Source: an uncultured Clostridia bacterium
GTDB lineage: Bacteria; Bacillota; Clostridia; Oscillospirales; Ruminococcaceae
Reading direction: 5' to 3'
DNA: 36,183 nucleotides
Assembly: GCA_947627235.1 (NCBI GenBank)
Contig: CANQVG010000017.1
Coordinates: 1-36,183 of the forward strand
The translations under genes and the position numbers were made by a program. Shown here piece by piece: positions 22,804-31,614 of the stretch (its first letter is position 1; every line of letters starts with the position of its first letter). A model generated the notes under the pieces. The model did not search any database. It was not told the origin of the DNA and was given only the letters and a program-made list of their open reading frames with translations.

Positions 22804-24873
22804 TTACTCATCATCGACTTTGTAATTTGCTATTACGTCGTCAACGAGCATCTGCGGAAGCTGGTCATAGCGGAGCTTTTCAAGCGTAAACTCGCCCTCG
22901 CCTCTCGTCATCTGCCTTACGAGCATAGCAAAATCGTGAACCTCGCTCTCGGGGATCTCCGCCTCGATGGTGGTAAGCCCTTTCTTCTTTGCCGGATTCA
23001 TTCCCAAAACTCTGCCGCGGCGCTTGTTGAGTTCGCCCATCATATCGCCTGTATTGGCGTCGGGAACGGTAACGGTGAGCATATCTATCGGTTCGAGAAG
23101 AACCGGCTGAGCCTGCTTCATACCCTCTTTAAAGGCTATAGAGGCCGCAAGCTTGAAAGACATTTCAGAGGAATCTACGGGATGGTAGGAACCGTCGACC
23201 AGAGTCGCCTTAACGCCGACTACCGGGAAGCCCGCGAGTACGCCTTTCTTCATGCAGTCCTGAAGACCCTTTTCAACTGCCGGGAAGAAGTTGCGCGGAA
23301 CAGCTCCGCCGAAAACGTTTTCTTCAAAGACAAGCTCGTCGCTGTCGCAGGGTTCAAATTCTATCCAGACGTCGCCATACTGACCGTGACCGCCAGACTG
23401 CTTCTTGTGGCGTCCCTGAACCTTTACTTTCTTGCGGATAGTCTCCTTATAGGAAACCTTGGGAACGGAGGTGATAACGTCGACTCCGAAGCCGGTCTTG
23501 AGCTTGGAAAGGGTGGACTCAATGTGCTGCTCGCCGAGGCCGGAAAGTATCTGCTCAAATGTAGTATCGTCCTGAGCGTAGCTGAGAGACTGGTCTTCTT
23601 CGAGGATTCTCTGCATAGCACCCGAAATCTTCTGCTCGTCGCCCTGAGACTTCGCCTTTACGCAGACAGAGTAACAGGGGTGCGGGAATCTGAGCTTTTC
23701 AAAGCTGATTACCCTTGAGGCGTCGCAGATGGTGTCGTTGGTGTTGATTGACATCTTCGTCGCGACTACAATGTCGCCCGCCCCTGCGAACGGAACCTCA
23801 ATCTGCTTCTTGCCGACGAGGTCTATGAGCTTGCCGACCTTTTCGGTGTTTCCGGTGGTGGCGTTGACTATTTCCTTTCCGCTCTCAAGCTTGCCGCTCA
23901 TAACCTTTATGAACGACATCTTGCCGACGAACGGGTCTGCAACCGTCTTGAAAACGAATGCGGAAAGCGGGTCCGAAGCCTCATATGTGACCTTTACGTC
24001 GTTGCCGGCAGAGTCCTTGCCGACGATGCCCGCCGTCTCATGAGGAGAAGGCAGAAGCTTTTCTATCTGATCCATCAGGAGGTCGGCTCCTTCGAGACCG
24101 ATGCTCGAAATGCAGGTTACAGGGGTTATCATTCCGTTTATAATTCCGTTGTGAACGCCGTTTACAAGCTCTTCGTGGGTGAAAGGCTCGCCGTCAAGGA
24201 ACTTCATCATCAGCTCTTCGTCGGTCTCGGCAACAGCCTCCGAAACGGCTTCCATAAGCCCGTCGATGCGGTAGGTCGGGTCAGGCTCTCCGGCATCTAC
24301 GCGGTTGCCCTTAGCGTCGTACTTATAGTTCTTGCCCGCAAGAACGTCATAATAAGAGACTATCTTGCCGTCCTTGATAAGCGGGGAGACGAGCGGGCAG
24401 ACGGAGGAGCCGAACTCGGTCTTTAAAGATGTGAGAACGTTAGAGAAGTTGGCGTTTTCATCGTCAATCTTGGTGACGACGAACATATGCGGAGTCTTAT
24501 GCTCGACGGCTGCGTCGTAAGCCTTCTTGGTACCTACGTGTACGCCCGACTTTGCGGAAACGGCTATCAGCAGGCAGTCAGCCGCAAAAACTCCCTCGAC
24601 AAGACCGCTCGCGTAGTCAAAGAGACCGGGAGTGTCGAGAATATTTACCTTTATGCCGTTTCTCTCGTAGAAAGAGAGAGAAGTGTATATGGAGCATTTC
24701 TTTGAGACCTCAATCGGAGTGTAGTCCGAAACGGTGTTGCCGTCAAGGGTTTTTCCGAGGCGGTCGGTGGCTCCCGCCTTATAAAGAAGCGCTTCGACCA
24801 CAGAAGTCTTGCCCGAGGCGGAATGACCCGCCAAAGCGATGTTTTTGATGTGTGAGCTGTCGTAGTTTTTCAA
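22804..24873 (-). CDS. Elongation factor G-like translational GTPase (EF-G2 type)
   Basis: 689 residues from TTG 24873, which follows GGAGAG at 6 nt; more upstream in-frame codons lack an SD. The P-loop is GHSASGKT (about residues 16-23) and G3 is DTPG, but the G4 motif reads TKID instead of NKxD and the switch I region lacks the RGITI sequence of true EF-G. Domains II to V are complete, including GSYHPVDSSEMSFKLAAS of domain IV. This fits the EF-G-like/EF-G2 subfamily, whose role is poorly defined, not the main translocase FusA, which normally sits with rpsL, rpsG and tuf. It is a single-gene unit here. Confidence 0.88.
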   Translation of the reverse strand: MKNYDSSHIKNIALAGHSASGKTSVVEALLYKAGATDRLGKTLDGNTVSDYTPIEVSKKCSIYTSLSFYERNGIKVNILDTPGLFDYASGLVEGVFAADCLLIAVSAKSGVHVGTKKAYDAAVEHKTPHMFVVTKIDDENANFSNVLTSLKTEFGSSVCPLVSPLIKDGKIVSYYDVLAGKNYKYDAKGNRVDAGEPDPTYRIDGLMEAVSEAVAETDEELMMKFLDGEPFTHEELVNGVHNGIINGMITPVTCISSIGLEGADLLMDQIEKLLPSPHETAGIVGKDSAGNDVKVTYEASDPLSAFVFKTVADPFVGKMSFIKVMSGKLESGKEIVNATTGNTEKVGKLIDLVGKKQIEVPFAGAGDIVVATKMSINTNDTICDASRVISFEKLRFPHPCYSVCVKAKSQGDEQKISGAMQRILEEDQSLSYAQDDTTFEQILSGLGEQHIESTLSKLKTGFGVDVITSVPKVSYKETIRKKVKVQGRHKKQSGGHGQYGDVWIEFEPCDSDELVFEENVFGGAVPRNFFPAVEKGLQDCMKKGVLAGFPVVGVKATLVDGSYHPVDSSEMSFKLAASIAFKEGMKQAQPVLLEPIDMLTVTVPDANTGDMMGELNKRRGRVLGMNPAKKKGLTTIEAEIPESEVHDFAMLVRQMTRGEGEFTLEKLRYDQLPQMLVDDVIANYKVDDE

Positions 24874-24951
24874 TTTGATCTCTCCATTCGGGTATTGGTT
24901 TTGTAGTTGTGATTTATCTGATTTCCACAATTAAATCCAACGTTCTTTTTA

Positions 24952-24980
24952 ATTATATATCATTTTACCACAAATAGCAA
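24952..24980 (-). promoter_or_regulatory. Promoter of the EF-G-like gene
   Basis: Minus strand TTGCTA (24,975-24,980), 17-bp spacer, TATAAT (24,952-24,957), about 80 bp before the TTG start, in A+T-rich DNA. Confidence 0.7.
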
Positions 24981-25038
24981 TACCAAAATTTAATGAACAC
25001 TATTGTATAATTTGTATAAAAACTCGCTCAATTCGGGC

Positions 25039-25074
25039 AAAAAAATCCCGTCCGGAGTTTTTTCTCCGGGCGGG
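25039..25074 (-). terminator. Terminator of ypeB
   Basis: On the minus strand an 11-bp stem (25,047-25,057 with 25,064-25,074, one G-U pair), a 6-nt A loop, then a run of seven T (25,039-25,045). It lies 17 bp after the ypeB stop. Confidence 0.9.
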
Positions 25075-25090
25075 TTGCGCAAAATCAGTT

Positions 25091-26431
25091 TTACACGGTG
25101 AGTTTACCGCCGTCCATATTGAGAAGTATAAGGATATCTTCCTCCTCGCCGGTCATCGCGTTGACGTAGACAAGCACGTCCCTGCCGTCGTCCGAGCGGC
25201 ACATAACCTCATAGCACAGCTTTTCCTCCACGGAGTCGGTAGGAATAACCGCGAGACGGCATCTTTTCACCCCGAGCGACGGACTCACCTCATCTACGGC
25301 GTCGCTCTCGGAAATCTTAGGCTCTCCGAAGTCCCTTTCACGGTGATTCACGAGGAATCCGCGGGCGTCGCAGCTCAGAATTTCGCCGTTGTCGAGCGCC
25401 ACTCCGACTTTTATGAGGTCCGTATAGCAGGTGATTCCGTCGTCGTCATAGGCGTAGTTTACCGTGCAGACGTTATTATAGGTCTCATAATAGGTGCGCT
25501 CCATATTTTCGATTCCGAGGCCTTTCAGATATTCGTCCGCCCGACGCAGCGCGTCTTCGGCGGTGAGAGTGCTTTCCTTTACATTGCGGCTTTTGATGCA
25601 GTAAACCATATATCCGCCGTTTTTGGAGACGGCGCAGCGTCCGCCCTCGCTGTAGAAGCAGTAGGAAGGCATCCTGCCCTCCTCGCTTGCTCCGCACTCA
25701 AGCACCCTGAAGCTGTCGATCCCGAGAGCGGCGGAAGCCTTTTCAAGCGCCTCATCCTTGGAAATCTCCTCGGCGTCCTTGGTCATCAGAGGAACGCGTT
25801 CGAGAATATGGTCGGAGAAGGGTCCGTCGTAGATGAGCTTCGGCATATCCGAAAGACCGTCCTCTATCCCCGAGAAGCCGTCGGTGATAAAGCTTCCCAT
25901 ATTATCGCCGATATTGGCAAAGAGATCAGCCACCGACTCGTCGCTCGTCAGAAGCTTGGTGCGAAGCTCCCAAAGGTTTTGACAGAGTTTTTCCGCACAG
26001 GCGCCGAGCTTTTCAACCGTATTACGGTCTTCATCGGTAAGCGTTTCGCCCGCCGTCGCTCTTCTTGAAAGCGACGAAGCATAGTTGCCCACCTGAGAGA
26101 GAAACTTTTCGAGGTTGTCAATGCTCATTCCATAGACCGGCAGGCTTTCAAGAGCCGATTTAGCCTGTCCCGACTTTTCCATAAGCTCGTTGGAAAGCTT
26201 GGTCATCATTGCGGGTGAGGAAGCGTATCTGCCCTTTGTCAGAACCGCGCTTATCTGGTCGGCGCTCTGAGCAAGACCCTCTATCGCCGAACTGTAGCCC
26301 GCTTCGACCGAAGTTTCAAGACGTTCTATCTTCTGCATATATATGATATTTGCAGCGGCGAGAACGGCTATTATCGCGCCGAGAAACGATACGAGTCTGA
26401 TAAGTCCGCGCCGTGAAATCATTGTTTTCAT
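25091..26431 (-). CDS. ypeB: Germination protein YpeB
   Basis: 446 residues. YpeB is a spore-membrane protein needed to stabilise and localise the cortex-lytic enzyme SleB. An N-terminal signal-anchor (about residues 9-29) is followed by a long helical region and, in the C-terminal half, by PepSY-like repeats (EISKDEALEKASAAL, TLTAEDALRRADEYL, KISESDAVDEVSPSL, with the final YVNAMTGEEEDI). It is normally in an operon with sleB; here no cortex hydrolase gene is next to it. ATG follows AAGGATG. Expected control is sporulation-specific (SigG); I could not define a convincing SigG promoter upstream. Confidence 0.9.
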   Translation of the reverse strand: MKTMISRRGLIRLVSFLGAIIAVLAAANIIYMQKIERLETSVEAGYSSAIEGLAQSADQISAVLTKGRYASSPAMMTKLSNELMEKSGQAKSALESLPVYGMSIDNLEKFLSQVGNYASSLSRRATAGETLTDEDRNTVEKLGACAEKLCQNLWELRTKLLTSDESVADLFANIGDNMGSFITDGFSGIEDGLSDMPKLIYDGPFSDHILERVPLMTKDAEEISKDEALEKASAALGIDSFRVLECGASEEGRMPSYCFYSEGGRCAVSKNGGYMVYCIKSRNVKESTLTAEDALRRADEYLKGLGIENMERTYYETYNNVCTVNYAYDDDGITCYTDLIKVGVALDNGEILSCDARGFLVNHRERDFGEPKISESDAVDEVSPSLGVKRCRLAVIPTDSVEEKLCYEVMCRSDDGRDVLVYVNAMTGEEEDILILLNMDGGKLTV

Positions 26432-26511
26432 TTGACGTACATCCTTTCAAGGTTAAATTCGGTATTATTTTTACTCAAATTTCCGAGAATACGCAAGTTA
26501 ATATTTGACAT

Positions 26512-26542
26512 AAAAAAGAGAGCTTCGTAAGAAGCTCTCTTT
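26512..26542 (-). terminator. Terminator of fba
   Basis: AAAGAGAGCTTC (26,515-26,526), loop GTAA, GAAGCTCTCTTT (26,531-26,542): a perfect 12-bp stem, followed on the minus strand by further T residues. It lies 17 bp after the fba stop. Confidence 0.92.
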
Positions 26543-26558
26543 AAACCGAAATGTAAAA

Positions 26559-27422
26559 TTACGCTTTTCCGATGCAGCCGAAGATTTCCATCTTCTCCCT
26601 GACGGTGTCCTTGATGGCTTCGCAGCCGGGAGCGAGAACCTTTCTCGGGTCGAAGCCCTTGCCCACGAGATCCTTGCCTTCCTCTATGTACTTACGGACG
26701 GCAGCGCTGAAAGCGATCTGGCACTCGGTATTGACGTTGATTTTCGCGACGCCGAGCGAAATTGCCTTCTTTATCATATCGGCGGGAATACCGGTGCCGC
26801 CGTGGAGAACAAGGGGCATGTCTCCGACTTCCTTTTTGATGGATTCAAGAACGTCGAACCTGAGCCCGGGCCAGTTGGCGGGATATTTGCCGTGGATATT
26901 GCCGATGCCGGCGGCAAGCATTGTCACGCCGAGGTCGGCTATCTGCTTGCACTCCTTGGGGTCGGCGCACTCGCCCATTCCGACGACGCCGTCCTCCTCG
27001 CCTCCTATCGCTCCTACCTCTGCCTCAAGCGATATGCCGAGGATATCGCAGGTGTTGACCAGAGCGGTGGTGAGCTTGATGTTCTCCTCAATCGGGTAAT
27101 GGGAACCGTCGAACATAATCGAGCTGAAGCCGGCGTTGATGCAAGCCTTTGCGCCCTCAAAGGTTCCGTGATCGAGGTGAATGGCAACGGGAACGGTGAT
27201 ATTTAGTCCCTTTATCATACCCTTGACCATACCGACTATGGTGTCGTAGCCGCACATATATTTGCCCGCGCCCTCGGACACGCCGAGGATAACGGGAGCT
27301 TTGAGCTCCTCAGCGGTCTGGAGTATTGACTTTGTCCACTCCAGATTGTTGATGTTGAACTGACCGACGGCATAATGTCCGTCGCGCGCCTTATTAAGCA
27401 TTTCCTTTGCCGATACGAGCAT
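26559..27422 (-). CDS. fba: Class II fructose-bisphosphate aldolase
   Basis: 287 residues. Zinc-dependent cleavage of fructose-1,6-bisphosphate to dihydroxyacetone phosphate and glyceraldehyde-3-phosphate in glycolysis. Metal and active-site motifs are VAIHLDHGTFE (catalytic Asp and zinc His), GNIHGKYP and LVLHGGTGIP (zinc histidines), and KINVNTECQ for phosphate binding. ATG 27422 follows GGAGG; an in-frame TTG 15 bases earlier overlaps that site. Transcribed alone between its own promoter and terminator. Related aldolases act on tagatose-bisphosphate, but the sequence is closest in pattern to general fba. Confidence 0.94.
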   Translation of the reverse strand: MLVSAKEMLNKARDGHYAVGQFNINNLEWTKSILQTAEELKAPVILGVSEGAGKYMCGYDTIVGMVKGMIKGLNITVPVAIHLDHGTFEGAKACINAGFSSIMFDGSHYPIEENIKLTTALVNTCDILGISLEAEVGAIGGEEDGVVGMGECADPKECKQIADLGVTMLAAGIGNIHGKYPANWPGLRFDVLESIKKEVGDMPLVLHGGTGIPADMIKKAISLGVAKINVNTECQIAFSAAVRKYIEEGKDLVGKGFDPRKVLAPGCEAIKDTVREKMEIFGCIGKA

Positions 27423-27454
27423 ATTTAATACCTCCAAGAAAAATTTCTGAGACC

Positions 27455-27483
27455 ATTATAAACCATTTCCGCCGAAAATGCAA
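27455..27483 (-). promoter_or_regulatory. Promoter of fba
   Basis: Minus strand TTGCAT (27,478-27,483), 17-bp spacer, TATAAT (27,455-27,460), about 33 bp before the ATG. Confidence 0.8.
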
Positions 27484-27519
27484 CTGTTATTTCGGAATTT
27501 TCGCGTTTTTATTCGTCTG

Positions 27520-28953
27520 TCAGTAAGTGAACGGTACTACCGGCTCGTATCTTATCCTTATGTCGGGAAGCTCGGATATCACCGAATAGTTGTCCACGCT
27601 GCCCGAAACGTCGTTTTCACCGCTCGCGGGAGGCGCGAATATCTTAAGCGTGAGGTCCGTTTCGCCGTCAAGACGGTTTTCAAAGAACGCCGGCATAAGG
27701 TCGACGAATTTTGCTTTCGGCGCCTTGTAAAACCACGTACCGTTCAGCTCCAGCATAAGATTGTCCTCGCTCTTAAAGCTGAGCTCGCAGAAAACCGGAT
27801 CGCCCTCGAAATGAAGCAAAACCGCAATTCCGTCGGCGTCCTCTGCTCCTCCCCAGCGGAGCTTGGCGGGAAGCGTGATTTCCTGTCCGACGGTCATATC
27901 GGGCTTGAACCAGTCCTGAGAGATTATCTCTTTGTATTCCTTGAGCATCGGCAGCTCCACGCCGACATTCGGGTCGTTCGGGTCCTCCCACTCAAGACCG
28001 AGACGCCCTTGGTCGCGGAACTGATAAAACGTAAACGCCGAGAGCCACTCCGCCTTTTCGTTCACTATCCTGTCGCAGAATGCGCGCACCATTCGGGCTT
28101 GGTCGTAAGGGCCGGTAACGTCGCCGTCGGTGTTTAGCTCGCTCATAACAAGCGGCTTATCCTGACCGGTAATCTCGCGGTAGCGCTCGACGGTCGCCTT
28201 CGCCGAATCCCAGACCGGACCGTTGCCGTTGTAGGTATAAGAGCCGCCGCCCTTTTCGGCTATGTCGTTAGGATAGCCGTAGTGAAGCGCAAAGTATTTG
28301 TCCAAAGACCATATATCCGTCTCCTTTGCAGCCTCTAAAAACAGCTCCTCCATCTCGAGCTTTCCCTGAGTGTGCCGCTCGACGCACCCCGCGCAGAGAA
28401 TAGTCTTCACATTGGGGGCATACTTGTGGATTATCCTTGCAAAGCGGGTAAAGAAGTCCGCAACCTCTTTATAGCTGCTCCTCTTGCTAAAGCTGAACCA
28501 GTTTCCAGTCGCTTCGTGGTTTATCCTCATAAGCACCTGCCCGAAAGGTCTCAAATCCTCGGCTATGGCGATAAGATGTTCGTCGGAAACGTGAGGGTCG
28601 ATAGTCAGCGTAAAAATTACGTCCTGCCCGTGACGGCGGATATCACGCATCTGCTCGAACACCTCAGCGTTTTTATCGCCGCCGAGACCTCCCCGATAAG
28701 GGAAGTAATCGTCATAGGGGTATCCCCACGCGTTGGTGGGGTCCGTCGAAGCAAACGCGACGCTCGCCCGCTCCGGCCAGCCCTCGTCGAGCGGATAGTA
28801 GCAGTACATAAGATTTATTCCGCGGTGGGGTCTTTTGAGCCTGCGCAATATGTAATCCTGATTTACATATCCGCCGCGCTCGCTGCCGTCCCCAAGATCG
28901 ACCGCGCATTTTGCCTTTCCCATATGCAAAGAATATATTTTCCGTTCTCCCAT
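27520..28953 (-). CDS. Clan-A glycoside hydrolase, GH26-like, intracellular
   Basis: 477 residues. A TIM-barrel of about 330 residues carries RINHEATGNWF with the presumed acid/base Glu147 (compare RxxHExxGxWF of GH26 mannanases) and VMSELNTDG with the presumed nucleophile Glu272. Residues about 345-477 look like a beta-sandwich, possibly sugar-binding. No signal peptide or membrane segment is visible, so it should act inside the cell, perhaps on imported oligosaccharides. Family assignment to GH26 is by motif only; GH39 or an unclassified clan-A family is possible. ATG 28953 follows AAAGGAGAA. It has its own promoter and no sugar transporter next to it. Confidence 0.68.
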   Translation of the reverse strand: MGERKIYSLHMGKAKCAVDLGDGSERGGYVNQDYILRRLKRPHRGINLMYCYYPLDEGWPERASVAFASTDPTNAWGYPYDDYFPYRGGLGGDKNAEVFEQMRDIRRHGQDVIFTLTIDPHVSDEHLIAIAEDLRPFGQVLMRINHEATGNWFSFSKRSSYKEVADFFTRFARIIHKYAPNVKTILCAGCVERHTQGKLEMEELFLEAAKETDIWSLDKYFALHYGYPNDIAEKGGGSYTYNGNGPVWDSAKATVERYREITGQDKPLVMSELNTDGDVTGPYDQARMVRAFCDRIVNEKAEWLSAFTFYQFRDQGRLGLEWEDPNDPNVGVELPMLKEYKEIISQDWFKPDMTVGQEITLPAKLRWGGAEDADGIAVLLHFEGDPVFCELSFKSEDNLMLELNGTWFYKAPKAKFVDLMPAFFENRLDGETDLTLKIFAPPASGENDVSGSVDNYSVISELPDIRIRYEPVVPFTY

Positions 28954-28989
28954 ATCAATTCTCCTTTCGCGCTTTTTTCCTATGACTTA

Positions 28990-29018
28990 ATAATAAAACA
29001 AGTATTACGTTTTGTCAA
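28990..29018 (-). promoter_or_regulatory. Promoter of the glycoside hydrolase gene
   Basis: Minus strand TTGACA (29,013-29,018), 17-bp spacer, TATTAT (28,990-28,995), about 37 bp before the ATG. No catabolite-response palindrome was seen near it. Confidence 0.78.
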
Positions 29019-29105
29019 TCGCCGCAGAGCGGTTTAATTAAAGCACAAAACTTTGCGCTTTATAGCCTGCCCGTTTGACAGTTTCGGAGAATGTCGAAAA
29101 ACCTA

Positions 29106-29134
29106 TTGAAAACTGCGCGCCAAAAGAGTAATAT
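29106..29134 (+). promoter_or_regulatory. Promoter of the MATE gene
   Basis: TTGAAA (29,106-29,111), 17-bp spacer, TAATAT (29,129-29,134), about 37 bp before the TTG start. Confidence 0.65.
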
Positions 29135-29170
29135 ACATTTGATACTGATTGATTGAAGAAGGCTGATTCT

Positions 29171-30595
29171 TTGAAAATTACTCTTTCGGGCAACTCATCG
29201 CGGACAATGGATATGACCTCAGGCCCGATATTTCCGAACATAATCCGCTTCACTCTGCCGCTGATACTCACAGGCACCCTCCAGCTTCTTTACAACGCCG
29301 CCGATATCATAGTGGTCGGCAAGTTCGGAAGCGACACCTCTCTTGCCGCAGTCAGCTCCACGGGTGCACTGATAAACCTCATCGTCAACGTCTTTATGGG
29401 ACTTTCGATAGGCGCGAGTGTGCTTGTTTCACAGAGCTTTGGCGCAGGTAAGATGAAAGACGTGAGCGACGCCGTCCACACCTCTGTCGCAATAGCGCTT
29501 CTCAGCGGCGTTTTGGTGGGAGTTTTCGGTTTCTTCGCGTCGCGCGGGATGCTTGAGCTTATGGACTCTCCCGACGACGTAATAGACCTGTCCGCGCTTT
29601 ATGTAAAGATATTCTTTATCGGCACGCCATTCAATATGCTCTATAACTTCGGCGCGGCGATTCTCAGAGCCGTGGGCGACACCAAGCGTCCGCTGTACTT
29701 TTTAATGTTTTCGGGCGTAATAAACGTCGTGCTGAACCTCGTATTTGTCATATGCTTCAATATGGACGTCGCGGGAGTCGCTCTCGCCACAATAATCTCT
29801 CAGGCAATTTCGGCTGTGCTTGTCGTCAACTGCCTGATTCACACCGACGGCGCCGTAAAGCTTAGCATCAAAAAAATCAGAATCCACTGGTCCAAGCTCG
29901 CAAAAATCATAGGGGTGGGTCTGCCTGCGGGAATCCAAGGCTCGGTGTTCTCGGTTTCAAACGTAATAATACAGTCGTCAATAAACGCCTTCGGCTCGGC
30001 GGTAATGGGCGGAAACGGCGCCGCTGCGAGCATCGAGGGGTTCATCTACACCGCGATGAACTCCGTCTATCAGGCGGCGATAACCTTTGCGGGTCAGAAT
30101 TACGGCGCAAAAAAATTCAAGAGAATCAAAACCACGGCTTTTGAATGTCTCGGCACTGTCATCGCGGTGGGCCTCGGTCTCGGAATCCTCGCAAAGCTGT
30201 TCGCTCCGCAGCTTCTTTCGATTTACACCGACAGCGAAAGCGAAATTGCCTACGGCATCGTGAGAATGAACGTGATATGCCTTACATATTTCACCTGCGG
30301 CACGATGGACGTTATGGTGGGAATGCTGCGCGGCATCGGGCGTTCGCTTATACCGACCATCGACTCGATTCTCTGCGTATGCGGCTTCAGGATACTCTGG
30401 ATATTCACCTATTTTGCGTCCTTTAAGGCGACGGGAGCCGACGTGAGCGACTGTCTCACCACGCTTTACATCTCTTACCCCATCTCGTGGATAATGGCGA
30501 CAGCGGTTCATGTGCTGTGCTTCCTGATATTCTTTGCGATAGCTAAGAAAAAAGCGGCGCAGGATGAAGACTTAAAACCTGCGTCGGTTGAATGA
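29171..30595 (+). CDS. MATE family efflux transporter
   Basis: 474 residues with about 12 membrane segments. MATE proteins expel cationic drugs or metabolites with Na+ or H+ gradients. The N-terminal MDMTSGPIFPNIIRFTLP and LQLLYNAADIIVVGKFG are typical, as is the repeated second half with GLPAGIQGSVFSVSNVIIQ and TFAGQNYGAKKFKR. The start is taken as TTG 29171, which has AAGG about 8 nt upstream; TTG 29153 and ATG 29207 are alternatives, the latter without an SD. No regulator gene is adjacent, and the substrate is unknown. Confidence 0.92.
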   Translation: MKITLSGNSSRTMDMTSGPIFPNIIRFTLPLILTGTLQLLYNAADIIVVGKFGSDTSLAAVSSTGALINLIVNVFMGLSIGASVLVSQSFGAGKMKDVSDAVHTSVAIALLSGVLVGVFGFFASRGMLELMDSPDDVIDLSALYVKIFFIGTPFNMLYNFGAAILRAVGDTKRPLYFLMFSGVINVVLNLVFVICFNMDVAGVALATIISQAISAVLVVNCLIHTDGAVKLSIKKIRIHWSKLAKIIGVGLPAGIQGSVFSVSNVIIQSSINAFGSAVMGGNGAAASIEGFIYTAMNSVYQAAITFAGQNYGAKKFKRIKTTAFECLGTVIAVGLGLGILAKLFAPQLLSIYTDSESEIAYGIVRMNVICLTYFTCGTMDVMVGMLRGIGRSLIPTIDSILCVCGFRILWIFTYFASFKATGADVSDCLTTLYISYPISWIMATAVHVLCFLIFFAIAKKKAAQDEDLKPASVE

Positions 30596-30677
30596 CATTT
30601 GAGAGCATTTAAAAGCGGGGAAGCTTTATTATAGGTGTTTAAGTTGCGTCATTTATTGTATTTGATAGGGATGGCTT

Positions 30678-31106
30678 ATGAAAAGACTTGGTAAAATTGC
30701 ATTTATTTTTATAGCATTACTCGTTATAGCCATATGTTTTCTCATATGGTCTTTTTCACTTTTCACATCTGAGACCCCTCTTGATTATCCTGACACCAAG
30801 TGGAAGTCTGAGGACGGTGCGATATACTTTGAGGTCTTTCCACCCGTCGACGATTTCCATAGTCATGGTGACGCAATCGGTACCGTAACATCGGAAGACG
30901 GAACGGTTTCAGATGTCCTGCTCAGGGTCTCACATCATAGCTCTTTATGCGTTCAGAATCCGGTAAATGAATACACATATGAGATGTGGAAGGTTAAAGA
31001 ATTCAGCCAAGACGGTTTTACAGTCGAGGTTGAAATTCTTGACCACAGGTATGCATTGCATGAAAAAAACACGCAAATCGTCTTTAAGAGGGTATATGAT
31101 AATTAA
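30678..31106 (+). CDS. Small membrane-anchored protein of unknown function
   Basis: 142 residues that I do not recognise. One N-terminal hydrophobic segment (about residues 7-30) acts as signal or anchor; the rest is a soluble domain with several beta-like stretches, one HSHGD and one SHHSS segment, and no lipobox. Codon use is more A+T-rich than that of its neighbours, which could mean recent arrival or low expression. ATG after AGGGATGG; its own terminator follows. It stands between the MATE gene and the spoVA genes on opposite strands, so context gives no hint of function. Confidence 0.72.
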   Translation: MKRLGKIAFIFIALLVIAICFLIWSFSLFTSETPLDYPDTKWKSEDGAIYFEVFPPVDDFHSHGDAIGTVTSEDGTVSDVLLRVSHHSSLCVQNPVNEYTYEMWKVKEFSQDGFTVEVEILDHRYALHEKNTQIVFKRVYDN

Positions 31107-31120
31107 CCCCACCCGCAATG

Positions 31121-31151
31121 AACCGACTAGCTAAGCGCTAGTCGGTTTTTT
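31121..31151 (+). terminator. Terminator after the 142-residue gene
   Basis: AACCGACTAGC (31,121-31,131), loop TAAGC, GCTAGTCGGTT (31,137-31,147), then T residues to 31,151: a perfect 11-bp stem with a T-tract. Confidence 0.93.
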
Positions 31152-31256
31152 GTGAGCATATTCGGACTATTGAATTATTTATTCTTGACTTACAAGGTTT
31201 CCCCCGCTGTTCAGTTCTTTACAAGCTCCAAGCGAAATCACTCATACAGCGCATTT

Positions 31257-31613
31257 TTACGCCTTGCTTTTCGGCTTGAAAAGCGCTGACATAAGAAGCC
31301 CGAATACCATTGCCGCTGCAATTCCGCCTGCGCATGCGGTCAGACCGCCGGTAAACACTCCGAGAAAGCCCTTTTCGTCCACCGCTTCCCTCACGCCTTT
31401 GGCGAGGTTATATCCGAAGCCGGTCAGAGGGACGCTCGCGCCTGCGCCCGCGAAGTCGAAAAGATATTTATAAAATCCTATTCCTCCGAGTATGACTCCC
31501 GCAACTACAAAGCTTACAAGAATCCTCGCGGGAGTGAGCTTCGTGTAATCAATAAGCACCTGACCTATCGCGCAAATTGCTCCTCCCACCAAAAAAGCCC
31601 ATAAATACGTCAT
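31257..31613 (-). CDS. spoVAE: Stage V sporulation protein AE (short form)
   Basis: 118 residues with about three or four membrane segments and the family sequence VGGAICAIGQVLIDYTKLTPARILVSFV at the N-terminus. It belongs to the SpoVA complex, which carries dipicolinic acid into the developing spore and out again on germination. ATG 31613 follows AAGGAGAG and lies just one base after the spoVAD stop, so the two are co-translated. No terminator is obvious downstream. Confidence 0.93.
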   Translation of the reverse strand: MTYLWAFLVGGAICAIGQVLIDYTKLTPARILVSFVVAGVILGGIGFYKYLFDFAGAGASVPLTGFGYNLAKGVREAVDEKGFLGVFTGGLTACAGGIAAAMVFGLLMSALFKPKSKA

Positions 31614-31614
31614 T

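Noticed and set aside
22936-23718. 260-codon open frame on the plus strand
   Set aside because: Reverse shadow of the EF-G-like gene, caused by its codon bias.
26432-26511. SigG-like promoter elements upstream of ypeB
   Set aside because: Only partial matches to the -35 and -10 consensus with uncertain spacing; not reported as a feature.
27478-29037. Two long plus-strand frames opposite the glycoside hydrolase
   Set aside because: Antisense shadows without start signals or domains.
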